DNA of 64,000 nt from Lasiosphaeria ovina (lineage: Eukaryota; Ascomycota; Sordariomycetes; Sordariales; Lasiosphaeriaceae), in the NCBI GenBank assembly GCA_033439765.1, contig JAULSN010000003.1, positions 558,001 to 622,000 on the forward strand, in the 5' to 3' direction. Position numbers and translations under genes: made by a program. Below are positions 10,740 to 21,564 of the stretch, piece after piece. Below the pieces are notes generated by a model. It saw only the letters and a list, made by a program, of their open reading frames with translations. It had not been told where the DNA came from and did no database searches. Each line of letters starts with the position of its first letter. The stretch's first letter is position 1.

Positions 10740-11676
10740 GAGATAGAAAGGCCGGTGCCGCCCCGACCCAAGGACGCGATTAGGCGACGAAAGAAGGTGG
10801 CTATCGTGGTCTCGGCTGATATGTTATTTGATGATTTACCCCCGGATGGGAGGCATACTGTAAGTGTACAAGGCGATCCCGAATGAATCTATACGTTTAC
10901 GTGCGGCTGCTGACTTGAGGGCCAGACTTGCGCATCTCCCCAAGACCATTGATTTCTCAAAGGTCAAGGTCTATGTTCTCATCTATAGCCCCAATCTAAA
11001 GGGTGCTCCACTTGGAAAAGTCGACAGTACCGTAATCTCCCACCTCCATCTCTGAGCCCGTCGTTCTCGGACTTAGACTACTCGCAAGCTCAGACCCCAG
11101 GCGGTGAGCCTGAAAGCACACAGTAAGTACCGGAAGCTACAAAGTGTCGCGCTCTAGTTTCTTCTTTCTTTCATTTCTTCTTCTTGTTCTTTTCTTTGCT
11201 GACGCTCATCTGCAAAGCGCTGCTGCTCCGACTTCAGACCCCGTATACAACGATATCTACTCGCAGGCCCAGAGGATTGTGGAGAATGATCAAATGCTGC
11301 TGACCTTCACGACGCCGAGCGGCTATCAACACTTACTACGCCACATCCAACCCGAGTTTGTCTATTTTTACAGGAGTCACTAGCTGGCGACAACGGCAGC
11401 GGGGTGACGCAGCTCCTGACCTGGCTACGGCACAATATTATGCTCGTGATTGATATAAACAGCATGTATCCGGGGCTACGAGACAGCGAGTCGGAGGATG
11501 AGGATGAGGATGAGGATGAGGATGAGGATGAGGATGAGGATGAGGATGAGGATGAGGCTGAGGAGCCGTGGTGGCAGAGGGAATACCGCGTTGGGAGGGG
11601 CCGCGGGGTGGTGGTGATACACATTTCACAGATTCACGACGACTGGCAGCGCCGGATTGAAGGCAAAGAAGTATAA
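10740..11676 (+). pseudogene. Decayed peroxin-22-like gene fused behind the NACHT frame
   Basis: Fragments of one protein appear in order but in different frames: AIRRRKKVAIVVSADM (10775 on), LAHLPKTIDFSKVKVYVLIY (10930 on), a Pro/Ser stretch, and then a clear intron (GTAAGT near 11122, long pyrimidine tract, CTGAC, AG near 11218 or 11240). After it come TTPSGYQHLLRHIQPEFVY and, after a frame change in a T-run near 11363, ESLAGDNGSGVTQLLTWLRH, an Asp/Glu tract, and WWQREYRVGRGRGVVVI. The order and motifs resemble peroxin-22-like proteins of Pezizomycotina as I remember them; peroxin 22 anchors the Pex4 ubiquitin-conjugating enzyme at peroxisomes. The N-terminal membrane anchor is missing and at least two frameshifts are needed, so it is a remnant. 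The family name is tentative. Confidence 0.5.
11494..11556 (+). repeat. GAGGAT hexanucleotide tract
   Basis: About ten copies of GAGGAT encode an Asp-Glu run in the final fragment of the decayed gene. It is a simple-sequence expansion within an acidic linker. Confidence 0.9.
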
Positions 11677-13061
11677 ATATGAGGACAAGGACACAAGGGG
11701 GGCGACGATGAGGACGAAGAGGCCTAGGTTGGATTTATGTCTGTTGATTGCCAGGCTAATGATTTATGATTATTTTGCACTGTCTATTACGATCGTACCC
11801 AATTACCCTAATTACTTGTGACCTACTAGATTGTTACAACCTTCACGCAAAAGGGTTAAGACTGAATGTCGAAGCAAGTTCTCGTAGACGTGTACACTGG
11901 GGTACTAACGGTCGCTGCTACTATATGTAAGGTAATAATTAGAGACCGAGTTAGGCTTCTAGCATTTTTCGGGGGATGTTTGTATCCTCTCTCTTAAACC
12001 CACACAGCACTCAAAGAGCAATATCTTCAAAGAAAACTCGATTGTAAGACATACCACAAACCACTAACGTTACCCGCCATGTCTTCTTACAAGCGCCTGC
12101 GCTTGTCTCCCGGTTTGTCCGAGGTCCAACTCGTAGTTCTATCATGAAACGCTAGGACGCCGACAATGAGTACCTGTTGGGATAGCCTAATTACACCCTG
12201 CAGTAAATTTAAGTACTCTTTCTCTGACCTCTAATTGGGTAATTCTTTTGGGCTCTGGCGGGCCGCTAGGTGACTTCCAGCCCGACACAGCCCTCAAGAT
12301 TTCGCGTAGAATTGACTACTGCGAGCTGTTCGAGACGGCGACCGCCAACACCAAGGGCGCCCGGTGACTCATTGTCACAGATCGCGGGCGGGTGGGTATC
12401 GGACCCAAATGTGCCAGGCCCGGCGACAAAATTATCATCCTGTTTGGGGCAAAGCTCTGCTTTTTCCTAGGGCCAAACGGCGGTGGCCGCTAATTATGGG
12501 CTGGTGGGTGACGCTTACACCCAGGGCACGATGAAAGTGGAGGACGTCCAGGGGTCGTCGGACGGGTCTCGTGCCCTCCTGGCTCACCGTTCACGGTGTA
12601 TGGGTTGTGTTTTCCAGTCTCGAACGTAATTGTTGAATCCCTGGTTGGTGTGATCATGGCGCGGTGTTCCATTCAATAGGCCCTTACGGGACGATATCCT
12701 TCCTCAACGAACCACCGCACCAACAACCGTGTATATAGTGGAGTGCAGAACCAGTATCCAAGACAGCGAATCACATGGGGCACGGGAACTTGTAGGCTTT
12801 GGTGTTTGGACTCAGTTCCGATGCATAAAGAGGAAATGCTACGTTAAATCACTCCTCCCAAAAATTAACAAAACTGGAAAAGGTTTAGTAATAAGTCATC
12901 AAGGTCATGAGAAATGTATGGGAAAGGGTGCGGGCAGGCCGGTGGCGGTCAGTCCAGCTTTCCAGGTCCGGGAAAATTAACCAGCACCAGACAAAAGAGA
13001 TTCCATCGTCAATGGTCAGCACCAAAAGCCGCCCCAAAAAGATGCTCCGACCGACCGCAGC
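11677..13061. other. Intergenic
   Basis: No supported gene. Small open frames here lack conserved motifs or start context. It contains copy 2 of the short dispersed motif at 11861-11897. Confidence 0.55.
11861..11897 (+). repeat. Short dispersed motif, copy 2
   Basis: ACTGAATGTCGAAGCAAGTT followed by CTCGTAGAC matches 2391-2429 with few differences. It lies about 185 bp after the peroxin-22-like remnant. Confidence 0.45.
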
Positions 13062-13733
13062 TCACGTGTGGTACAGCCCCCACCCGACGCCGAGAAACAC
13101 GCCAGCAGTGTTGTTGTTGCAAATCACGCCGCCAACAGCCTGGATATGCCCGTTCTGCTGGTCGCCGACCCAGCTGTACGTGTAGAACCGCAAGTCGTTC
13201 GTACCGAAATACAGCGTCTGCAGCGGGCGCGTCTGCAGCTGGACGCGGAAGCGGCAGGTGCCGTGCTGGGCGAGGGTGACCCAGCCGCCGCCGCCCGTGG
13301 CGCCGTTAGTGCCCGGGGTGGCGCCGGCGGCGACCAGCTCCGCTGATTTCACCGTCCAGTACCCGCAGCTGGGGTACGCGTCCGCGATGGCCCGGCAGTC
13401 GGCCGCCACCGGCGTGCCGGCGCCGAAGCTCTCGCGCGGCTGCCCCTCGCCGCACAGGTCGTCCCAGAACCCGCCCCCGCACGGGTTGTATGTCGCCCGC
13501 GCGGCGAGCTGGTTGCGCTGCTGCTGTTTTGGGGGCGCCGGCACGTCGCGCGCGTAGAGCAGGCTCGGGTGCTCGAGGATCGTTGCCGTGGTGCCGTCAG
13601 TCAGCGTGAGCTCGCGCGCCACGAGGTTGTCTGCGGAGGCGGCGATGTCTTGCGAGCCGGCTAGGGCGAGGGAGAGGGTGGCACAGCCGAGCAGGGCCTG
13701 CTGGAGGAGGGTGCGGAGTGATGGGGTGTGCAT
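13062..13733 (-). CDS. Secreted Ecp2/Hce2-like protein
   Basis: A single-exon protein of 223 residues. It opens with a signal peptide (MHTPSLRTLLQQALLGCATL, then SLALAG) and a spacer of about 70 residues. The C-terminal part matches the Hce2/Ecp2 pattern: VAADCRAIADAYPSCGYWTV, a Gly-rich loop, LAQHGTCRFRVQ, YFGTNDLRFYTYSW, and GHIQAVGGVICNNN. Six Cys after the signal peptide could form disulphides. Ecp2 was first described as a secreted necrosis-related effector of plant-associated fungi; homologues also occur in saprobes, so a role in virulence cannot be inferred. It stands alone, with a long non-coding upstream region. Family assignment is by motif spacing. Confidence 0.72.
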   Translation of the reverse strand: MHTPSLRTLLQQALLGCATLSLALAGSQDIAASADNLVARELTLTDGTTATILEHPSLLYARDVPAPPKQQQRNQLAARATYNPCGGGFWDDLCGEGQPRESFGAGTPVAADCRAIADAYPSCGYWTVKSAELVAAGATPGTNGATGGGGWVTLAQHGTCRFRVQLQTRPLQTLYFGTNDLRFYTYSWVGDQQNGHIQAVGGVICNNNTAGVFLGVGWGLYHT

Positions 13734-14438
13734 CGTGGCTGTGGCTGTGGCTGGTGGTGATGAGTTGTGTCTTGTTGGTGTGGGCCAGTGGTAGCACTGG
13801 CTTTGGTATCGCCTTGGACTTTGCTATTATCTCAGATGACCGAGGATGGAGAGCCCGAGGCATCGCGAACCGGACTGGCCGGGGAGAGCCGACTTATAGC
13901 AAGAAGAGCGGGCGACGGGCAGACACGAACCCATCCCAGGGCAAACGAGCGGTTTGTCTGTGGCCCCAGTTCCCCGTTCCCCGCTCGCTCAAACAATGCG
14001 AGGTTGCCATCACGGTCAGCTGGCACGGCGGCGAGCAAATAAGCACGCCGGATTGAAGACAAGCTGCGAGTGAGAAAGGGGGCCGAGATGACGCCCGCAT
14101 TCAGACGAGACCCGCAGCGGGGCCGGATAGCGTGGGCCAGGGGCAGAGCCCAACACTGGGAAATGATTTGCAGGCCGCTGGGGGGCCGGGGGCCGGCGCT
14201 GGCCAATGGCGCGGCCCCCCGCAGTCGGGACGTGATTGCTCGCATCGCCTCTCGTCTCCCCGTTGGTGACTGGCCGCCAACGTGTGTGCTGAGCACAGCT
14301 AGCAGCCCCCGAAGCTGCCGTGCAATAGTGATTAGATGGCCAAATCCAGGTCCACGCCCGGTCGCCGTCATGTCATGGTGATGGTGATGTGATGCAGCCA
14401 CTGCGACAATGCGTGCACTGCACATCAGCCATCACTCG

Positions 14439-14484
14439 CACAGCACAGCAGCACAGCACAGCACAGCACAGCACAGCACAGCAC
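14439..14484. repeat. (CACAG)n microsatellite
   Basis: Pentanucleotide repeat of about nine units, with one interrupted unit, in non-coding DNA. Confidence 0.9.
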
Positions 14485-14813
14485 ACGTCTGGGCGCGTAA
14501 AAAGCAGTCGCTCCATATCGTTCGCAGATCACTGCCCTTCTCTTCCAGTTCTCCCCTTGCCCACCGCCGGCACTTGACCTAGCAATACCCCGGTTTCCTC
14601 ATGCATTGATTGTCAGTGAAGTAACTTAAGTTTAGGATTTCCGTGATAGAGCCCCGCGCCCAGGTAAGCCGACCTCCGCCTCATCCTGCCCACTCCACTC
14701 CTCACCACGTCACAAGGGACGTTTTTCGGTTTTGCGGCCGCCCCCGACACGGCCCGGTACCGAATCGTAAGCCGCCGCAGGCTCGCTCTGCGCTGTCTGC
14801 ACCGCCTCTCTCC

Positions 14814-14844
14814 GCATCGCATCGCATCGCATCGCATCGCATCC
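14814..14844. repeat. (GCATC)n microsatellite
   Basis: Six pentanucleotide units in non-coding DNA. Confidence 0.9.
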
Positions 14845-16116
14845 CACGCCCCCGACCCCGACACCGATTTCCACATTCGGCCGTGTTTCGGTAGGGCTGG
14901 TGTTTTGACCACCCTATCCGCCCGCATATGCGTGTAATTCTGCACGACACGGCAGCCAACGACCCGTCCGGCCGCCATTCATTTCACTAATATCTCACGC
15001 CGTTCGGCCAGACCGACGGTCGAACCAGTCTGTCGGGTCGGGCAGGCTGGAACATCGGTGTCAAGATTGTATCCATATGCACGGGGCGGGGGCCGGCAAG
15101 CACCTCTGACACAGGACTATGCACGTCTCCGGCACGTCCGACGAGCCCCCAACAACAACCAAATATGGCCTCCCTATATCCTGCGGCGCGCGTCATCCTG
15201 AGGCCAACGTGCCGGGCCGTGATTTGTTGAACCTATTAATACCGAGGACGATGCGGCTTACGTGCCGCGGCGCCTGCGCCGCTGAGGCTGCCAGCACCTG
15301 ATATAATTAGCTACCCAGCATGGTGTTGGTGGAGGCTGTTTTGTGCTCCTCTGTTTGCATCATTACAGGTGAAGGCGTGGCAGATGCACGGCGATTTGGC
15401 GTCGTGCCATCAGGCTGTGCCGTCGTCCCGCTGCCCTTCCTTCGGGACTCTTCCGGGTTCTACTAGCTGTGGGCAGTGGTGAAGGTATCGTCGTTGGAAG
15501 TGTAATAATAAGAAACACAATCGTATGTGACAAACGTCGTGCGCGTCGCGTCCCGGTCTTGGCCGAGGCGAGCCGCATGTGCACGCGAATGCTCTCGTGT
15601 TCCGCGGAATGTGACGCCTTCCGTGTGTTGATTGTTCCGTGAAGACTCTACCATAAACCGAGCTCATTATTCCGCGGGCAGTCTGGCTTTTCGTGTCTTT
15701 CGCAGACGACGGCCCCCCTCTAATCACGCCCAACTTTGTCGGTTACCGTTCGAGCCTAGCCTCTAGATTCAAGTCTGGCTGCGTGTGGTCCCCACTCGGT
15801 TTCCTGGTATGGTTGCCTTCCCGGCTCTTTTCTCATTCCTACTGGTGTTCTAGTCAACACCTCTTTTTCATTGTTGTTGAACCGTTGTCTGACAAAGGGA
15901 CTTGATGTAGAAAGATATGGCGACAAAATATAATTAACAAAGCAAAATGGCGAAGCAAATCCTGAGCGAACTCCAAGATACTCTCTTAACTAGGGCAAGC
16001 CAAGTCCTCAACTAGGCCGTGCTTGCCTACTTATAGCACCCAGTATTGTGATCTTACTGTCTCTCATTCAAGGTACCAAGTTAAAGGTATAACAGCGTCT
16101 CAGAGCGTTGTTCTGT

Positions 16117-17416
16117 CTAGCCCCGGAACAACTGATGCAGCGGACGGCCCTCGAACCACGCCTCATCCTTCTTCCAAGCGTTGAGCATGACGTCCCTCCC
16201 AAAAGCAACAACACGCTTGTTGTCCTCGGCGGTTCCCCAGCCGTAGACGGACCCGCCAATGACGACGAGGTGGCAGCCGACATGGATCGCCGTCCGGAAC
16301 GCCGCCTCCCGGCTCAGACTGCCGTAGCCGCCCAAAAAGCCCTCCATCAGCCACAGCCCGGCGTCAATTCCCTTGTACAGCTCCAGCTGGTACAGCTCGG
16401 CCAGCATCTGGCCGATGTCGCGCTCGCGGATGCCCAGCGACACCACCTCCCAGTCGACGACGAACATGGTCATCGCCGTCGGCTCGCTGATCTCGGCGTC
16501 GGGCAGAAGCACGCTGCGGCACACGTGTCAGCAACCACACTCAAACAATCCCGCAGAAAACCGGCTAGAGCCAGCTAGACCCGAGATGGAGACGTACTTC
16601 CCAGTCCAGAAATCGCCATGCACGACCTGCAGCGCCGCATCGTCCTCCAGCTCCCGCTCCGCCATGCGCGCAATCTGGCGCAGCACGTCCTCGTGCGCGC
16701 CGAGCACGTCGGGCAGCGCGCCGACGAGGCGCGTGACGAGGTACTCGTAGTACGAAAAGTGCTTCAGCCGCTGCAGGGCACGGTTCTGCGCGGCGGATTC
16801 GCGCAGCGCCAGCGCCGCCGCCGCCGCCGCCTGCCCCTGCGCCGCCCAGTCGTGGAAGCCGCGCAGCCAGCGGCCGAGCCCTGAGCCGATGCCGAGGCAT
16901 TGCGTTCGCTGCGCGGCTGGTGTGGGTGTGCTGTAGCGCTTGAGCGCGTAGTTCTTCAGGTCGATTGCGTGTGGGAGGTACTCTTGGATCTGCGTGTTGG
17001 TCGCCGCGTTGAAGTGGTGCACGCGTGGTGTGCGTAGGACACACCAGGGGTTTGGTTGTGGCGGGGGCAGGTCCTGCAGGGCGGAGAGGCAGGCGGATTC
17101 GATGGTCTGTTTGTTTGTTTCTCGTGGGTTAGCAGGGTGTCTCGGTGTGCGGTGAGCGGTGAGTAGTGAGTAGTGAGGGGAAGATTACGCAGCGCGAGGT
17201 TGGCAGCGGGAAGGCACGGTTCATCGACTGGTAACCCTCGCCGTGCTTGATCAGCACCTCGCTGGTCCCGTCGGCCAGGGGCGTGGTCAGCCGGCCGCGG
17301 AAGACGTAGTTTGCGTGCCCGCCGCTAAGTGGGTGGAGCTCGTCGCATTGGAACTTGGTGTCGGCCAGTTCTTGTTTCAAGAGGGAGGATATCTCGGCAA
17401 TGTTGTCGGGAGCCAT
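16117..17416 (-). CDS. APH-family phosphotransferase (kinase-like)
   Basis: Three exons are inferred: 17416-17189, 17106-16598 and 16513-16117. The joined frame is in phase and gives 377 residues. Exon 1 carries the N-lobe (LSGGHANYVFRGRL, then EVLIKHGEGY, where the Lys is the likely ATP-binding residue). Exon 2 ends HGDFWTG and the splice creates the Asn of the Brenner motif HGDFWTGN. Exon 3 carries the metal-binding FVVDWEVV. This is the aminoglycoside phosphotransferase/choline-kinase fold common in fungi, where most members phosphorylate unknown small molecules. It is unlikely to be an antibiotic-resistance gene. No signal peptide is seen. A fairly long Ala/Arg-rich stretch in exon 2 (AAQGQAAAAAALALRESAA) is unusual for the family. 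Confidence 0.85.
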
Positions 17417-18344
17417 AGCGGGAGAGTGTGCGGGATGGATGTGAGGTAATTGTGTTGCTGAGTCGAATTGAGAATTGGTTGGGGGTGAGATATATCTGGA
17501 CCTGCCAGGTGGTTGTTGCTGAGCGAACAGTTGGGAGTGATTGAGGGTTTTGATGTCAATATCTTGTCGTCCGGTGAGTGACTCACATGTGGGTAGTCGT
17601 TGCGCAGCGCCAGAGAATGCCAATTCCGTTTCCCCGCATTTAGTGCTTCGGAGGTCGTGGTCGGGGCGGTGACCACTGACATCAGCTTGGACGCAGAACA
17701 TGAGTGGGATATTGTGTCTCGCACATCCCGTGTATTTCCCAGCCGAGTATGATTACACGACTTTGAGATATCTTCTTTTTACTAATTTGTTTCCGTTTCT
17801 ACAGAACAGCTGCATTTCTCATGGAGTTTGAAACAGGTGGGAATAATTACGTCTCAACACTTCAGTCCTCCTGCTGTTGAAAGCGAATTGAAGTCTCTCG
17901 TTCGTCTTAGGTGCGAGTAGAGTAATCCCTATCATCCGGGTACATAGACAGGTAAAGAGACTAGAAAGATAGAACAAATGGAAAGAATATTTACTTAGCA
18001 GCCCGCAAATCTCAAAAGCGACGAGCACTAATTATTACCTATGTTTAATTTCAAGATAGTTTTGTGCCTAACTGGAAGGAGTTGACTTGACTTGGCTAAC
18101 GACCTTACCCCCCCCCTAATATAGTCCTTGGTCTCGATCATATGAGAGGACTAGCCATTTGTTGTGATGCTTGAACATCTACCCTTTGCCAAGCTGTGCC
18201 TCTCGACAGCATTGACTCCTTGCCGGGGTTGATGTTTGAGAGCGGGGTATCTTCCCGTCGATTCCCCCCCCACTTTCAAACCTCATCTCGTCTCATCTCA
18301 TCCGCATCGCAACACAACAACCCCAGTCGTCTAGCAACAACACC
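17417..18344. promoter_or_regulatory. Divergent intergenic region
   Basis: This separates the phosphotransferase gene (minus) from the DUF7730 gene (plus) and must hold both promoters. A pyrimidine-rich, AAC-rich leader precedes the DUF7730 ATG at 18345. No other feature is seen. Confidence 0.5.
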
Positions 18345-19460
18345 ATGGAAGTCTTCCGCCGGATCGTCAAGAAAAAGCCTCGCACACCGCCCAAGCAAGA
18401 TGACGATGACGCCGAACCCAGCGCGGCCGCCCACCCGCTCGACATCCTCCCGTCCCTCCCGGCCACGCGCCGCCCCGTGACGCCCGACCCCGTCACAACA
18501 CGGCGCCCACCGCAGCCCATCCCGCCCTTCTTCACCCTGCCCTACGAGCTGCGCCACGAGATCTACCTGCTCGTGCTGGGCCACCGCACCATCCACCTCG
18601 ACATGCGGTACACAGCCGCCTCGACGGCGCCGGGGCACCCGCACACCACGGCCGGCGCCTTCTTCTTCGCGCACCGCCGCTGGCGCTGGCGCGCGCACAC
18701 GTGCCACCGGGACCCCGGCGCGCAGGCCGCGCACGACCGGTGCGGCGCCGGCGGGCCGCCTCCTACCAACTGCGCGGCCCACCCGCACACCCCCTGCGCC
18801 ATCGGCCCCGAGACGCTCGGTCTGCTGCTCGCCTGCCGCGCCACGTACCGCGAGGCCGCCTCCGTACTCTACGGCCCGGCCAACACGTTCCACGTGTCGT
18901 CCGGCGCGCTGCTGCTGCGCACGCCCGCGCTGCTTGCGCCGCCGCGCGCCGCGCAGCTCGCGAGGCTCGTCCTCGCGCTCACCCACGAGAGCGTCGCGCA
19001 GTTCGCCGCCGCGCATTTGGGTCTGGTACCCGGCTGGCCGGCGTTTGTCGCGCTGCTGGCCGCCGTGCCGAAGGCGTTGCCTGGTCTGCGCAGCTTGCAG
19101 GTTCTTGGGCTCGCCGCGCCGGGCACGGCGCTCGCGTGGCGCGCTGGGGAGGGCGAGTTTGCTGAGCTGGATGGTGAGGGGGAGCTGGCGAGGGCGTTCC
19201 TGGGCCCGGTGGACGCGCTGGTCAGGGCGTTTGCGGGGCAGCTGCGCGAGTGCGTGTTTGTGCTGGAGAGCTACGTGTTTGATGCGTTTTTGGAGGGCGA
19301 CTTGGCCGAGGCGGAGAGGACGGAGGATGGTGTTGGGTGGGTGCAGTTCTGGCGGCCGGTGCAGGGCGTGGTGGGTGCCCCGGACGCTGGGTACTGGATT
19401 AGACGGGTCATGGCGTGCGCCGAGGCGTGGTATACCCTGACGTATGTCCCTCCTGAGTAA
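18345..19460 (+). CDS. DUF7730 (F-box-like) domain protein
   Basis: A single-exon protein of 371 residues. After a basic, Pro-rich N-terminus comes FFTLPYELRHEIYLLVLGHR, which is the F-box-like opening of fungal DUF7730 proteins. It continues with LLLACRATYREAASVLYGPANTFHV and the LARLVLAL and FVALLAAVPKALPGLRSLQV segments. F-box proteins typically recruit substrates to SCF ubiquitin ligases. For this large fungal family partners are unknown, so no substrate is proposed. It has very high GC and a high alanine content. The leader AACACCATGG gives a good start context. Confidence 0.8.
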   Translation: MEVFRRIVKKKPRTPPKQDDDDAEPSAAAHPLDILPSLPATRRPVTPDPVTTRRPPQPIPPFFTLPYELRHEIYLLVLGHRTIHLDMRYTAASTAPGHPHTTAGAFFFAHRRWRWRAHTCHRDPGAQAAHDRCGAGGPPPTNCAAHPHTPCAIGPETLGLLLACRATYREAASVLYGPANTFHVSSGALLLRTPALLAPPRAAQLARLVLALTHESVAQFAAAHLGLVPGWPAFVALLAAVPKALPGLRSLQVLGLAAPGTALAWRAGEGEFAELDGEGELARAFLGPVDALVRAFAGQLRECVFVLESYVFDAFLEGDLAEAERTEDGVGWVQFWRPVQGVVGAPDAGYWIRRVMACAEAWYTLTYVPPE

Positions 19461-20033
19461 TGCAGGGAGTCGAGGAAGGCTGTTGTGGCTGTCAAGTGTT
19501 TGGGTGTGACGATTATCCGTAGTTGCTCTTTTTTGTCTGAAATCGTGATTAATTATGAGCGCTGTGTTTTTTTGCGTCGCATCAAAGCTAGCTAACTAAT
19601 TAGGAGCAAACTTGTCAATTACTCAATTCAGATAAACATGTAAAGTTTAAACCAAATAATCCACGGCCGAGTTCAGTACGCTAATTTGGCTATACATTCG
19701 GCCTGTTACACGCCGAGTCCTTGTATTGCGCTGCTCTCTCGCCCTCGTTGCATTGTCTGTCTGCACGCTTCATGCAGCTGCATCGCCGATCTGAGTCACG
19801 CCGGCATGCAACAAAAAAAAGTAATACCAGGCCGCCGGGAGTTCAGAAACGGGAATAATCAATTCGGCCGTGCTGAATTCACGATCGCATCATGGCCTCT
19901 AATTAGGAGGTAACAATCCCAAGACCATTCCCTGCCTATTACAAAACCCCATGCGACCCGGCTAGAAAACATAACCTCGACGGAATCCTTCCCTTTTCCT
20001 CAAACATAGAACCTCAAGCCGTCTGCCGCCAGG
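19461..20033. other. Intergenic
   Basis: 3' flank of the DUF7730 gene and upstream region of the methyltransferase. It is more AT-rich than its neighbours and no further feature is supported. Confidence 0.55.
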
Positions 20034-21093
20034 ATGTCCGCACCCACCCCCAACGAAGCCGACCTCCGCCAGCCCGCCCTCGCAGTATGGACCGCCATCG
20101 CCTCCTACTGGGACGCGAACATCGGCGCGAGCGGCAACAAGTACTGGACGCGCCTACAGGAACCATGCCTTACCCGCCTGCTAGGCACGCACCTCGCGCG
20201 CCCGGGATGCCGCGCGCTGGACCTGGCGACGGGCAACGGGCTGTGCGCGCGGTGGCTGGCGGCGCGGGGCGCCGCGGCGGTCGTGGCGACGGACGGCAGC
20301 GGGGCGATGCTCGAGCTTGCGGCGCGGCGGGTTGCTGAGGATGGCGATCTTGGCGTAAAAGGTCGGGCCAAGATTGCCTTGCGCAAGCTGGATGTTACGG
20401 AGCCTGCGGATTTTGATAAGTTGGTGGATGATGAGGGAAGCCAGCGGTTCGATGTCGTGCTCGTGAATATGGCGCTCATGGACGTGGCGACGCTGGAGCC
20501 GCTTGCCATGGCCCTGACGCGGCTGCTGGGCCCGGACGGCGTGTGCGTTTCCCAGCTGATTTTGTTGCAGTGGCTTTCAAGCTTCCTCCCGCTTTTTCAC
20601 CCTCCGACGGTGGATCCAGAGTTCATGGGTTATTTTCCGAGGCGTCACTGACTATCTGCTGACAGCTTTGTCGCGACGGTGCTGCACCCGGTGTTCTTCA
20701 CGTCCGGCGTGTCGCGCAACATCGACCTGCGCTTCGACCCGGCGACGGGCGACCTCGACGTCGTGCGCGCCAAGGTGGTCAGGGACTACCTGTTCGTCCC
20801 GCCGGCCAAGGGCGTAGCCTTCATTGACCAGCCGGAGCGACAGGTCAGAGCTCTTCCGTTTCCGAATCTTCCCCCCTGAGGGATTGCCACCCCGGTTACT
20901 GACATGTTGCCTAAAGCTGTATTTCCACCGCCCGATCCACGAGCTGCTGGGCGTGTTTTTCCGCGCCGGGCTCGTCCTGGACGCCTTGGAAGAGCCGGCG
21001 TTTACGGCCGCCGACCACGAGGCCAGGGTCGAGTCCAGCGCCAACTACACGCAGCTGCCGGCACTACTCGCGTTTCGGATGCGTCTAGCCTAG
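20034..21093 (+). CDS. SAM-dependent methyltransferase
   Basis: Three exons are inferred: 20034-20542, 20666-20843 and 20917-21093. All phases agree, giving 287 residues. The class I methyltransferase fold is indicated by motif I ALDLATGNGLCARWLA, an acidic residue after strand 2 (VVATDGSGAML), and FDVVLVNMALMDVATLEPLA as motifs II and III. The first intron (GTGCGT donor, CTGACAG end) restores LGPDGVFVATVLHPVF. The third exon encodes the substrate-side helices (LYFHRPIHELLGVFFRAGLV). Proteins of this size methylate small molecules in many fungi. No backbone biosynthetic gene is adjacent, so the substrate is unknown. Confidence 0.82.
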
Positions 21094-21564
21094 GGTGCGC
21101 GACTCTTGCTGTTTATGTGGGCCTTTTTTGGTACAGCTTTTGGTTGTTTCTATGAACGTGCTTTTCCCGAAGAAAGATGAAGGAGATACAAATTGGAATA
21201 AAGAGAGAAAGAAAGTGCACAGGCCAAAGCCTCCGGTTCAATCATCGTGGTAACGTGTTAAAGTATTAGGATTAGCTAGCCTTGACGCTCAAGGCGTCGA
21301 CGTCGAGGGACAGATGAACCCACTCAAGTTCCCGACTAATAAAATGGCTGACACAACTTGCATACTATCTGCCAGCCCTATCCAAAAGCAAGTCGATTGG
21401 TGAAAACCACCATAATTAACTCACGGTTGGCACATGGCCATGGCCCGAGAACCACACCCGGCTTACACAGCTGTCGCACTCGGGTACACGAACCCAATTT
21501 TGTCACCAAGGAAATCAACAACCACAGATCCACTCCCGACCTGGAATTGACCAATCCACCAATT
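21094..21564. other. Intergenic, convergent 3' flanks
   Basis: Lies between the convergent methyltransferase and bHLH genes. No feature is supported. Confidence 0.55.

Larger units (their letters stand above)
13734..16116. other. Long intergenic region with microsatellites
   Basis: About 2.4 kb without a supported gene. Open frames on both strands (for example 13832-14425 minus) are GC-driven, low in recognisable motif content, and overlap the Ecp2-like promoter. Two microsatellites lie inside. Confidence 0.55.

Noticed and set aside
13832..14425. 197-codon open frame on the minus strand
   Set aside because: GC-driven composition, no motifs, overlaps the Ecp2-like promoter and has no plausible gene neighbours or introns.
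14439..14844. CRISPR-like spacing of short repeats
   Set aside because: These are simple pentanucleotide microsatellites with no spacers, in a eukaryotic genome.
18276..19016. 246-codon minus-strand frame
   Set aside because: Exact shadow of the DUF7730 gene; Arg/Gly/Val-rich as expected for antisense of GC-rich coding DNA.
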